A stretch of 64,000 nucleotides of DNA from Ruminococcus sp. XPD3002 (GTDB taxonomy: Bacteria > Bacillota > Clostridia > Oscillospirales > Ruminococcaceae): positions 224,367-288,366 of the forward strand of contig FPJT01000001.1 in the NCBI GenBank assembly GCA_900119535.1, written 5' to 3'. Positions 31,729 to 39,242 of this stretch are shown in pieces. Below the pieces are notes generated by a model. It saw nothing but the letters and a program-made list of their open reading frames with translations, had not been told where the DNA came from and searched no databases. The position numbers and the translations under genes were made by a program. Every line of letters begins with the position of its first letter. Position 1 is the first letter of the stretch.

Positions 31729-31878
31729 TTATTCCTCCTTTTCATCATCATAGCCGATACTGTCTATAGCTCCGCCTGCAAGCAGTATCGTTGCAATAAC
31801 ACCGACAGTCTTAAGTACATCTTTTATATCTTTTTCAGTTTCTTCGTCAATGTCGAAAATGTCCGATAATAAGCCCAT
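31729..31878 (-). CDS. 49-residue peptide inside the amidoligase operon
   Basis: A small acidic protein: MGLLSDIFDIDEETEKDIKD, then a short hydrophobic stretch (VIATILLAGGAI), then DSIGYDDEKEE. The ATG comes one base after the amidoligase stop, with GAGGAGG inside that gene, and its own AAGGAGG tail serves the next gene. Not recognised. It may be membrane-associated or the substrate peptide of the modification enzymes around it (inference only). Confidence 0.6.
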   Translation of the reverse strand: MGLLSDIFDIDEETEKDIKDVLKTVGVIATILLAGGAIDSIGYDDEKEE

Positions 31879-31879
31879 T

Positions 31880-32974
31880 TTACATGTCCTCCTCTGCATT
31901 GATATTCTCGTTGATATACAGCCGACGTTCCTTCAGGTATTGTATCAGCTCAGGCTCTGTAAGCGTACCGACAAACTCGCTCCAGCTCATATTAGCAATA
32001 CCGTCGTCGGTCAGACTGATAGCAAGGTCACAGATAGTGTTTACAAGCTCCAGTGCGGCTATCAGGGTATTGTATTTGAGCGTACCTCTGAACAATCTAA
32101 ATTCGATAGTTGAATAATTGCAAAGATTTACCGCGGCATAGCGTCCTTGACAGCCCTTTTTAGCCTTGTCCAGTATTTCCTTACCTGTTTTTTCGTATCC
32201 GTAACGAGCTGCCCAACGATTGATTGAATATTCGCTTCGACGTGAGAACTTGAGAAGCTCCGCCCAGTGAGTCTCAACGAAGAACAGGATACGGCTGATA
32301 ACTTCGTCCTGCTCCTCACGTTCTTCACCAAAACAGTCTCTGTTTACGTGTATGTGCAGTCCGCAAGTTGAAGTCTGGTGCGAGCGATAACCCAGTGATA
32401 TAGCCTTTTGCATTATGTTGTCCCAACAGAAGGTTTTGTGATATTCAAGATCCATGGGATGCGTTACGAGCTCTAAACCTTCATCGAGTGAACCGTCCGA
32501 TTTGACATAAATATGCTCACCGTGAACGTTGGCGATTTCCTTGAGAAAACGGGCATTATCATTATCTTTTCCACCACAATCAATTTCAAGCTCGACGCCA
32601 AAGAAACGCTTGCCTTCGCCATAAAATATCGGTTCCGGTTTGTAGTTATACTCTTCAATTTCAGTGCTCATATCGTCATAGCATCTGTCACAGTACGGAT
32701 AATCGTCACGCCAGTTGACGTGGTCATCATGAATTATCCTGTTACAGCATTCACAGCGGTGATAGAAATCGTTATAACAGCCCTGACAAAGAGTGATATC
32801 ATCATCTTGTACCGCATCATCGATGATAATTCTTTCTCCGCATCTGTCGCAGATTACGGTATTTTCGTCTATGCAGACGTCGCACCATATCTGACCGTTG
32901 ACGGTATCATAGTCCTCGTTTTCAATGCGGTCACAGCAATGAGCGCAGTATATTTCGTTTTGGTTCTTTTCCAT
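31880..32974 (-). CDS. Amidoligase-family enzyme with N-terminal zinc ribbons
   Basis: A 364-residue protein. Residues 1-105 hold a series of CxxC pairs (CAHC, CDVC, CDRC, CQGC, CECC, CDRC), LIM-like treble-clef zinc binding. From about residue 120 it matches the Amidoligase_2 pattern of the glutamine-synthetase-like COOH-NH2 ligases: FFGVELEIDCGG, VKSDGSLDEGLELVTHP, TCGLHIHVNRD and FRLFRGTL. These enzymes are predicted to form amide or peptide bonds with ATP. The gene leads a tight operon with a 49-residue gene and a class II glutamine amidotransferase, the pairing noted for this superfamily in published comparative genomics. GGAGG precedes the ATG. The substrate is unknown. Confidence 0.85.
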   Translation of the reverse strand: MEKNQNEIYCAHCCDRIENEDYDTVNGQIWCDVCIDENTVICDRCGERIIIDDAVQDDDITLCQGCYNDFYHRCECCNRIIHDDHVNWRDDYPYCDRCYDDMSTEIEEYNYKPEPIFYGEGKRFFGVELEIDCGGKDNDNARFLKEIANVHGEHIYVKSDGSLDEGLELVTHPMDLEYHKTFCWDNIMQKAISLGYRSHQTSTCGLHIHVNRDCFGEEREEQDEVISRILFFVETHWAELLKFSRRSEYSINRWAARYGYEKTGKEILDKAKKGCQGRYAAVNLCNYSTIEFRLFRGTLKYNTLIAALELVNTICDLAISLTDDGIANMSWSEFVGTLTEPELIQYLKERRLYINENINAEEDM

Positions 32975-32998
32975 TTTAGACCTCCGTAAATAGATTGA

Positions 32999-33016
32999 GC
33001 CGTCCCGAAGGACGGC
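32999..33016. terminator. Short GC-rich hairpin upstream of the amidoligase gene
   Basis: GCCGTCC, loop CGAA, GGACGGC, between DUF960 and the amidoligase gene on the same strand; possibly terminates or stabilises the DUF960 transcript. No T-run. Confidence 0.45.
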
Positions 33017-33024
33017 ATTCGTGT

Positions 33025-33309
33025 TTAATATTCGCTTGAAAGCAGCATGGTGCTGTGACTGTCGTCATCAATGACGTACAGCTTTTCCGTGATCGGATCA
33101 TCCGACGGGAGCAGGTACTCCATACGGTATTCCGGCTCTTCTGAGGTGTGAGTGATACACTGTAGATTCCCCACAGGTTTAAGCTCGAAGACCTGTAAAT
33201 AGTCCTTCGGCTCGGGGAGACGCTCAACGCACTCCCACATAAAAAGCTGAAGTTCTATGGGAATAGTGCTGTCAACTCCGCAGGTGAGGTATCGGCTGTT
33301 GTCAAACAC
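33025..33309 (-). CDS. DUF960 family protein
   Basis: A 94-residue protein of the DUF960 family, found in plasmids and integrative elements of Firmicutes. The family head is clear: FDNSRYLTCGVDSTIPIELQ followed by LFMWECVERL; the rest is acidic and ends in TMLLSSEY. Function unknown. A GTG at 33309 is the likely start: AAAGGAGG lies 8 bases before it and the homology begins there, while the ATG at 33348 is not supported. It lies upstream of the amidoligase operon on the same strand. Confidence 0.8.
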   Translation of the reverse strand: MFDNSRYLTCGVDSTIPIELQLFMWECVERLPEPKDYLQVFELKPVGNLQCITHTSEEPEYRMEYLLPSDDPITEKLYVIDDDSHSTMLLSSEY

Positions 33310-33915
33310 AGGTTGTTCCTCCTTTCTGAATTTGATTACCACGAACATGGTATCGCTATAATAATATATATACAGAAAAGAGAAATTCTCGGAACAGGCT
33401 ATATATAGAAAAAAATAAAAGCTTTCATTATGAAATAATTATTATTTCATAATAATTATATATATTTACAAAATTGAAAAAATAGGATCCTGTCATTGCA
33501 CTGAAAGAAAAATGCACTTCATTTCAGCTTCACCGCCCCATTACGGGGCGGCGGTATATGAAAAAAGCTGTATCGATAGCGACACAGCTGCGAGAAAAAG
33601 ATATTATGCATCGGAAAGAATTAACCGAAGCATTCTGCTTATATAATAGTATATGTTTATGGACAATTCTGAGATCAGATATGCAGAGAAATTGTGATAC
33701 GCATAAGAATCAGCGGCGAACATTCAGCGGTCAAGGTATGGAGAGCATATCTGAGTGATTATTTTTGGCTAAAACAGTACATATATGTAATTCCGTAATA
33801 CGTTTTCTCTATACTTATATCCTGTAATATATAATAGCAAAATATCTGTATCGGATACACAACATAAGTATGTTGAAGATGTATACGGAATAATATATAC
33901 ACAGGAGTGATCATT
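33310..33915. other. AT-rich gap with palindromes, candidate transfer or control region
   Basis: 606 bases between the leftward DUF960 gene and the rightward mobilisation pair. It contains a perfect 25-base palindrome (33428-33452, TTATGAAATAAT around a central T), a GC hairpin CGCCCC-ATTA-CGGGGCG (33533-33549) and an AGCTGT/ACAGCT pair (33566-33589). A 66-codon frame at 33558-33758 has no convincing start or homology. Being next to the relaxase-like gene, it is the best oriT candidate here. Confidence 0.5.
33428..33452. repeat. Perfect AT-rich palindrome
   Basis: TTATGAAATAAT, T, ATTATTTCATAA. It may be a regulator site or part of a transfer origin; it could also be a terminator-like hairpin. 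Confidence 0.6.
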
Positions 33916-34191
33916 ATGAAAGATCAAAAAGAAAAGAAAGTACCGTTACCAATGAAAGTAAGAGAATCAACATTACAAGAGTTGGATCAGATCGCTAAAG
34001 AGAAAGGAGTTCCACGTTCTGATATTGCGGCATACAGGATAGAGCACTATCCGATCCCTCTGACACCGGAACTTATGGCGGAGTTACAGAATTCTGCAAA
34101 CAAGAAATACGAGGAGCTTAAACCTGATATGCCGGAAGAAGCTGTCAGGATACAGAGAAAGGTGATGGAATTATGGAAACTCTTAAAGTGA
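33916..34191 (+). CDS. Ribbon-helix-helix-like mobilisation protein
   Basis: A 91-residue basic protein. VPLPMKVRESTLQELDQIAK followed by EKGVPRSDIAAYRI has the beta strand and two-helix spacing of ribbon-helix-helix DNA-binding proteins, as in MobC-type relaxosome factors and antitoxins; a helical tail follows. AGGAG 8 bases before the ATG at 33916 sets the start. Its 3' end overlaps the next gene by 19 bases, so it is coupled with a relaxase-like protein, which favours a relaxosome role over an antitoxin role. It may also autoregulate through the palindromes upstream. Confidence 0.6.
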   Translation: MKDQKEKKVPLPMKVRESTLQELDQIAKEKGVPRSDIAAYRIEHYPIPLTPELMAELQNSANKKYEELKPDMPEEAVRIQRKVMELWKLLK

Positions 34192-34703
34192 TATTACATA
34201 CAAACGGCAATGATAAATGTCTGAAGAATGTTGTGAACTATCCAATAGGAAAGGATCAGGTGCTGAAGGAAGGATTCGGGATAGATGCGGATAATCCCCG
34301 TAACGCATACGAACAGTTCAAAATAGCAGCACATTTTTGGGGCAACGAGAATAAGACGCCTGTATTCCACTATGTGACATCATATACGGAAGAGACTGCG
34401 TCTACACCGGAACAGGCTATGGAACTTACAAAGGCTATATTCAAACCGCTCACAGATACGCATCTTGCGGGAATAGGTATACACGAAAAGCAAAGGGACG
34501 AATGCCGATATCACGGTCATACCGCCATGAGTCCCACTGATTTGAAGAGTGGTGAGATGCTTTATGCGGATAACACTACAAACTACGGTCTGGCGCAGCG
34601 CATGGCTGATGTAACAGGAAAACCTACTCAGCTCATTGTCAGGAAAGAGGACGGAACTGAATGGATCTGCAAACAGAAGTTCGTTCCACATGAGGATGAA
34701 TGA
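34173..34703 (+). CDS. Short relaxase-like mobilisation protein
   Basis: A 176-residue protein resembling the N-terminal catalytic part of MOB-type relaxases: an early ELTK-type helix (PEQAMELTKAIFKPLTD), the histidine motif CRYHGHTAMSPTD in place of the family's HxH..N metal site, and the downstream GLAQRMADVTGKPTQLI helix. Relaxases nick one DNA strand at oriT during conjugative mobilisation. At 176 residues it is much shorter than normal (over 300), with no C-terminal extension, and the catalytic Tyr is uncertain (Y4-type candidates: NYPIGKD, FHYVTSY). It overlaps the ribbon-helix-helix gene. It is either a minimal relaxase or a derived binding protein. Confidence 0.55.
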   Translation: METLKVILHTNGNDKCLKNVVNYPIGKDQVLKEGFGIDADNPRNAYEQFKIAAHFWGNENKTPVFHYVTSYTEETASTPEQAMELTKAIFKPLTDTHLAGIGIHEKQRDECRYHGHTAMSPTDLKSGEMLYADNTTNYGLAQRMADVTGKPTQLIVRKEDGTEWICKQKFVPHEDE

Positions 34704-34769
34704 TTATGATTTGCTGCTTCCGGCTTAATGAAGGATACTGAGGCTGCTGAAAGTAATACCGGTATTCCC

Positions 34770-34799
34770 TTGACAAAGAAAAATGAAGTATGATATAAT
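34770..34799 (+). promoter_or_regulatory. Promoter upstream of the lipoprotein gene (distal)
   Basis: TTGACA (34770-34775), 18-base spacer, TATAAT (34794-34799). Confidence 0.6.
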
Positions 34800-34862
34800 T
34801 AATCTGCAAACATGGAACAGAGTTGTTTTCAAAATGTTTACAATCATTATATGATAAAGGAG

Positions 34863-34891
34863 TTGACAGCTATGCAGAAGTTTGTTATAAT
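34863..34891 (+). promoter_or_regulatory. Promoter upstream of the lipoprotein gene (proximal, consensus)
   Basis: TTGACA (34863-34868), exactly 17 bases, TATAAT (34886-34891): a full sigma-A consensus. Confidence 0.8.
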
Positions 34892-34897
34892 GCGACA

Positions 34898-34977
34898 GAC
34901 AGGGCATAGCTATGTAAACTCGCAGAATAATGGTGATCAAGGCGCATTATGCTTTTAAGGGCATAGTGTGCCTTTTT
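34898..34977 (+). ncRNA. Terminated leader or small RNA before the lipoprotein gene
   Basis: Transcription from the consensus promoter would give about 75 bases that end in a 12-bp stem (GGCGCATTATGC at 34941-34952 with GCATAGTGTGCC at 34961-34972, two G/U pairs) plus TTTTT. The gene starts 22 bases further on. So most transcripts may stop here: an attenuator or a small RNA. No known riboswitch class was recognised. Confidence 0.5.
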
Positions 34978-34998
34978 ATATTTTAAGGAGGAGAAATA

Positions 34999-35748
34999 AT
35001 GAAAAAGGGTTTATTTGCAATTTGTATGGCAGCGGTCATGCTGACAGGCTGCGGAAATGCTGCAACATCGGGGGAAAGCACCGTAGATACAAGCTCAAAG
35101 GCTGATACGGCTTCTTCGGCGGTTTCAGATGACGAAAGCAAGGATGAAGCGAATTCGGAGACAGAAACGCCTACTGAACAAGCTGAGGAAGAATTAAACT
35201 ATAGTGGCAGCATTTCTTACGATGTTGAAATTCCTTATCCTGCAAGGTTATATAAGCATACGGCTTCTTCTTGTGAGCTTTATGCAACAGATGAGGTATC
35301 AAATCCGGATTATAACGAGGATACTGTAGTGTATTTTGCTGTTGACTCGTCTTCTTATGATGTGCCTGATACCCTTGAAGATTTTTTAGAGAAGGCGTTT
35401 TCCACTGATTTAAGCTCTAATATAACAGATATTATTTATTCTGCTTATAGCGAATCAGCAATTGATTGTGTCATTGATTCAAAGGAAGAAAAAGAGGTGT
35501 TAGGCTATAAGGCGCTTCGTGTATCCGGAAGAGTTTCTTTGTATAATGATGACCGCCAAGTCAACTTTGCGGCATATGTTTCTAAATTTAAGGATTGGGA
35601 CGGCAAAGAGGATGAGGCTGTTATGTGGATCGCTTTTACCATTTCAAATAATGAAAAAGAGCTTAATGATATGAATTATTTTGTTGATCTTTCGTTAACA
35701 AAAGCAAAGCTTAATGATGCGATGGAGTCCTACAAAGAAGAACAATAA
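34999..35748 (+). CDS. Secreted lipoprotein of unknown function
   Basis: A 249-residue lipoprotein: signal peptide MKKGLFAICMAAVML and lipobox LTGC with Cys at residue 19, then a Ser/Thr/Glu-rich linker to about residue 65, then a 180-residue domain with alternating strands and helices that I do not recognise. It would be anchored on the outer face of the membrane. The ribosome binding site is AAGGAGGAG. Two promoters and a terminator-like hairpin precede it. It is convergent with the ABC exporter genes; a hairpin terminator follows. Confidence 0.8.
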   Translation: MKKGLFAICMAAVMLTGCGNAATSGESTVDTSSKADTASSAVSDDESKDEANSETETPTEQAEEELNYSGSISYDVEIPYPARLYKHTASSCELYATDEVSNPDYNEDTVVYFAVDSSSYDVPDTLEDFLEKAFSTDLSSNITDIIYSAYSESAIDCVIDSKEEKEVLGYKALRVSGRVSLYNDDRQVNFAAYVSKFKDWDGKEDEAVMWIAFTISNNEKELNDMNYFVDLSLTKAKLNDAMESYKEEQ

Positions 35749-35802
35749 GACAAAGCACCTGCTTCAGAGGTGCGCCGATATAGAAGTTTTGATCCTAAGA
35801 AA

Positions 35803-35829
35803 AAAGGCTGCGTAACTTGCGCAGCCTTT
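35803..35829. terminator. Terminator between lipoprotein and ABC permease genes
   Basis: AAAGGCTGCG, loop TAACTTG, CGCAGCCTTT: a perfect 10-bp stem usable in both directions; GATATAGAAGTTTT (35777-35790) precedes it. Confidence 0.8.
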
Positions 35830-35862
35830 ATCTGTATGATATTTGAAGTCTTTACGTTGTTT

Positions 35863-38400
35863 TCAGTCTACCCTGAGCCTTTCAACAATGCTTTCCCTGC
35901 ATATCTTATTATATGCCATTGAGGGGATCAATGCTGAAAGAAATACGAGTATCGGGATGCAGATAAGTATCGGAAGCAGTGTAAAATGATATGAGAAGTA
36001 GGAAAGACCTTCTGTGACCATTTTAACGACTGAATAGCTGAAAACTGCGCTGAAAAGGAATGAGCATACAGCAGTCAGAGCTGCATAATGGATGCCTTCC
36101 CACATCAGCATGGAAGATTGCTGTTTACCCGTCATACCGACTGCATTCATCATAGCAAGTTCGCGTTTGCGTGAGAGGATACCTGTCACGACCGCATTTA
36201 CAAAATTCAGGATACCGATGAGTGCGAGTATACCTGAGAGCGTACCTCCGACCAGCTTAATCATTTTCATGAAGTCGCTGTATTCTTCTGCGTAAGTCTT
36301 CTTGCTTTTAATGATGAGGTCGGAATTGTAACTGCCTGTCAGCATACTTATCTGACTATCCGCATCTTCAAAGTGTCCGTCTTCAGCATTCACCAGAACT
36401 GTCATCGCATTCGGCTGGTTTACCAGTTCGGAGTATGCTTTTTCGGAGATCATCACCTGAGCGCCGAGGGGATAGTAGGACTGGGTGCTTAATGCATAGG
36501 GCATTTCACAAATAGCCATAACTTCAAAGTCCTGTGTTTTTCCGTCCCAGGTTGAAAGCGTGAGAGTATCACCGATCTCATAGAACTGATCGTCTGTTGA
36601 ATCCTCAGCAGCACCGATATAATCTGTCATAACTAAAGCATAATTTCCGCTTTCAAATTTCTTAATGTCCGAAATTCCTTCTGTTGACTCGAAATAGCGA
36701 AGAAGCTCCGGTGAAATACCGTAAATATCAGTGATTACCTCTCCGTTTGCTGCTTCTTCAAATGCATCAAACGAATCTGTATCTGCATAGGTGTCAAGCA
36801 AAGCATTAAGACGTTCAAGAGGCTTTCCGCCGAGCTTGAGTCTGCCCCATGCGAAGAATACGGGATCAACTTCGGCAACGCCGTCAGCCTGACGCAGAGA
36901 GCTTATAACTTCGGGAGATATTTTCTGATAAGTATCCTCGTCATTCTGTGAAGCCTGATCCTGCTTTATAACGAAATCACCGACTATCTGTGAGCTGATA
37001 TATTTGTCAAGATCGATCCCGCGCAGAACAGTGAACATAGTGTTTACAAGTATCAGACTGAGTGAAAGGGAGAGAACAACTATCACAGTTTTTTTACGGC
37101 TGCGTGACATATTGCTTCTTGCTGTTGAAAAGGGACTGACTTTAACAGTCTTTCTTGTTTTTTTACCACAGGAAATATCTGTGTCATTATAGCGAAGGGC
37201 TTCGATAGGTGAAACTCTGCCTGCTATCCTGCATGGCTTGCGGCAGCTTGCCATTACAGTTGCAAATGTAAATACTGCGGCTATAAGACACATCAGGAAA
37301 AGAAGCTTTGCACTGATTTCATAACTGCCTTCCGATCTGATATTCAGCGTTCTCATGATCGAGCCTGTAATAAGTTTACCAAGGAGGGATCCGAGTATCA
37401 GTCCTGACGGTATGCCGATAACACAATAAACTACAGCCTGAATACGTACCATGCGGCTAAGCTGTCTTGATGTGGTACCGATTGTTTTCAGCAGACCGTA
37501 TCTGCGGATATTGGACGAAATGTTGATGTGAAAGATGTTATAGATGATGAGGTATCCTGCTGCAAAAATGACCAGCAGAATGAGTATTCCGCCTGCAAGT
37601 GCTTCACCGTCTATATTGCCTGCGGAGTATGCCCAGTTTATACCGATATCGGGACGATTTTCAGAAGTACCGTAAATACGTGTGAGCAGTTTTTTCGCCT
37701 TGCCTGAGATATCCCAGCTGCTGTGGAAGTTGAAATCCACCATATAATAGCCTGTATACAGCGGAGACTGCGGAGAAAACGGAGTACTCGGAGTAGGGGC
37801 ATATATATCAGCAAAGGCTTTTGATACCCAGCTTTCCTGTGCCATAGCGAGACGGTCTCCCTTCCAGTAGCCGCAGAGCGAAAAACTATGCTCTGTGATC
37901 TCGCCGTCCCTGTCAAGAATAATGGGGACCTCTGTTCCGAGCTCATGCGGAAGTCCGAGTTCATCAAGGACAAGTGTGCTGACTGCTATCTCGTTCTCTT
38001 TCTCGGGAAGTCGTCCTGTTGTGGGCAGGCAGAACATTGCTTCCGCAGCTTCATCGTTTCCTGCACAGTTTAACTCGACTGAGATCTTTTTCAGTTCATC
38101 ATTCACAGCTCGTCCGACAATGATACGATAAACAACATCGCAGGCAGCACTGTCCGCTTTAACTTTTTCGTGATCTTCGGGAAGAACGCATTTCAGACCT
38201 GCCATTCTGTTTCCGCCGACCTGACGCATAGTTTCCTGCTGTATACCGTTTATCAGGCTTCCGCCTACAGAAGTAAGTGCAGTGAAAAGGATACAGGTAA
38301 GAACGATTGAAAGAATGACTACAACATTCATTTTTCGGTTCGCTTTCAGTTCACGGAACGCAAGACGTCTTATGACCTGACGGTTATTCACTTTAGTCAT
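35863..38400 (-). CDS. ABC transporter permease, FtsX/MacB type
   Basis: An 845-residue permease with an N-terminal membrane helix (VVILSIVLTCILFTALTSVG), a large outer domain, three helices near residues 270-400 with the FtsX-type KTIGTTSRQLSRMVRIQ cytoplasmic motif, a second N-terminal-type helix near 440, a second outer domain, and a C-terminal FtsX block (NAVGMTGKQQSSMLMWEG). This ten-helix plan is that of exporters of the BceB/VraG/YtrF group, which confer resistance to or sense peptide antibiotics. It overlaps the ATPase gene by 4 bases (ATGA), and a two-component system lies just upstream on the same strand. Confidence 0.92.
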   Translation of the reverse strand: MTKVNNRQVIRRLAFRELKANRKMNVVVILSIVLTCILFTALTSVGGSLINGIQQETMRQVGGNRMAGLKCVLPEDHEKVKADSAACDVVYRIIVGRAVNDELKKISVELNCAGNDEAAEAMFCLPTTGRLPEKENEIAVSTLVLDELGLPHELGTEVPIILDRDGEITEHSFSLCGYWKGDRLAMAQESWVSKAFADIYAPTPSTPFSPQSPLYTGYYMVDFNFHSSWDISGKAKKLLTRIYGTSENRPDIGINWAYSAGNIDGEALAGGILILLVIFAAGYLIIYNIFHINISSNIRRYGLLKTIGTTSRQLSRMVRIQAVVYCVIGIPSGLILGSLLGKLITGSIMRTLNIRSEGSYEISAKLLFLMCLIAAVFTFATVMASCRKPCRIAGRVSPIEALRYNDTDISCGKKTRKTVKVSPFSTARSNMSRSRKKTVIVVLSLSLSLILVNTMFTVLRGIDLDKYISSQIVGDFVIKQDQASQNDEDTYQKISPEVISSLRQADGVAEVDPVFFAWGRLKLGGKPLERLNALLDTYADTDSFDAFEEAANGEVITDIYGISPELLRYFESTEGISDIKKFESGNYALVMTDYIGAAEDSTDDQFYEIGDTLTLSTWDGKTQDFEVMAICEMPYALSTQSYYPLGAQVMISEKAYSELVNQPNAMTVLVNAEDGHFEDADSQISMLTGSYNSDLIIKSKKTYAEEYSDFMKMIKLVGGTLSGILALIGILNFVNAVVTGILSRKRELAMMNAVGMTGKQQSSMLMWEGIHYAALTAVCSFLFSAVFSYSVVKMVTEGLSYFSYHFTLLPILICIPILVFLSALIPSMAYNKICRESIVERLRVD

Positions 38401-39140
38401 TTTGTCAGCCCCCTCATATCCGATGTCAGAATACCCTCACTCTCGGCAGAATCCAAACTCGTGTAAGGGCGACCGCCTTTGATGATATGACCGTCCTCAA
38501 TGCGGATGATACGGTCTGCCATCTGTGCAATGGCTTCATTGTGAGTTATCATTACAATGGTCTGGCTGAACTTCTGTCCCGTAACTTTAAGGAGACTCAG
38601 TACGTCCTGAGAGGTCTTGCTGTCAAGATTGCCTGTTGGCTCGTCTGCAAGGATAATGGCAGGCTTTGCGGCAAGTGCCCTTGCAATGGCAACTCGCTGC
38701 TGCTGACCTCCCGAAAGCTGGTTAGGCAGACGTTCCTGCATATTTTCAATGCCGAGAGCATTTATTACCTCTCCTACAAACTTCTCGTCTACTGTATTAT
38801 CGTCAAGCTGTATCGGGAATACGATGTTTTCGTACACATTCAGCGTAGGTACAAGATTGAAAGACTGGAATACAAAGCCAATCTTGCGTCTGCGGAAGAT
38901 AGTCAGCGCCTCGTCCTTAAGGGAAAAGATGTCTTTACCTTCCACAAATACCTTGCCCGATGTAGGTCTGTCGAGTCCGCCGAGCATATGCAGGAGCGTT
39001 GATTTGCCGCTTCCCGATGTGCCGACTATTGCCGCAAATTCTCCCTGTTCCACACTGAAATATGCCTGATCCAGTGCTGTTACTTTATTCTGCCCTTTAC
39101 CGTATACCTTGGTAAGCGCTTCAGTTTTTAAAATTTCCAT
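38397..39140 (-). CDS. ABC transporter ATP-binding protein
   Basis: A 247-residue MacB/LolD-type ATPase: Walker A GTSGSGKST, Q-loop FVFQSFNLVPTLNV, signature LSGGQQQRVAIARALA, Walker B IILADEPTGNLDS and the H-loop MITHNEAIA. It powers the FtsX-type permease encoded by the overlapping next gene. The RBS GAGGTGATAAC precedes the ATG at 39140. A hairpin with T6 (39153-39181) sits in the leader, between this gene and the histidine kinase gene, so the transporter may have its own promoter, a usual target of the partner response regulator. Confidence 0.96.
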   Translation of the reverse strand: MEILKTEALTKVYGKGQNKVTALDQAYFSVEQGEFAAIVGTSGSGKSTLLHMLGGLDRPTSGKVFVEGKDIFSLKDEALTIFRRRKIGFVFQSFNLVPTLNVYENIVFPIQLDDNTVDEKFVGEVINALGIENMQERLPNQLSGGQQQRVAIARALAAKPAIILADEPTGNLDSKTSQDVLSLLKVTGQKFSQTIVMITHNEAIAQMADRIIRIEDGHIIKGGRPYTSLDSAESEGILTSDMRGLTK

Positions 39141-39152
39141 GTTATCACCTCA

Positions 39153-39181
39153 CAAAAAATGCAGTGAATTTCTTTCACTGC
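39153..39181 (-). terminator. Hairpin in front of the ABC operon
   Basis: On the - strand TGCAGTGAA, loop AGAAA, TTCACTGCA, then TTTTTT. It terminates the two-component transcript or acts as a leader control element; TACAAT lies just upstream of it. Confidence 0.6.
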
Positions 39182-39242
39182 ACTTATTGTAACAAAGGAT
39201 CCTTTCGAGAATCTTTCTGAAATCTAACAGTTCTGACAGAAT

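Noticed and set aside
33340..33480. CRISPR-like or replication-origin repeats in the AT-rich stretch
   Set aside because: Only one palindrome and AT-rich runs; no regularly spaced repeat, no iterons and no cas or rep gene.
33558..33758. 66-codon rightward frame in the gap before the mobilisation pair
   Set aside because: No ribosome binding site, it starts next to a hairpin and shows no family resemblance; kept only as part of the gap description.
34173..34703. Replication initiator instead of relaxase
   Set aside because: The order of the early helix, YHGH motif and GLAQRM helix fits relaxases better, and the partner is a MobC-size ribbon-helix-helix protein; still only moderate confidence.
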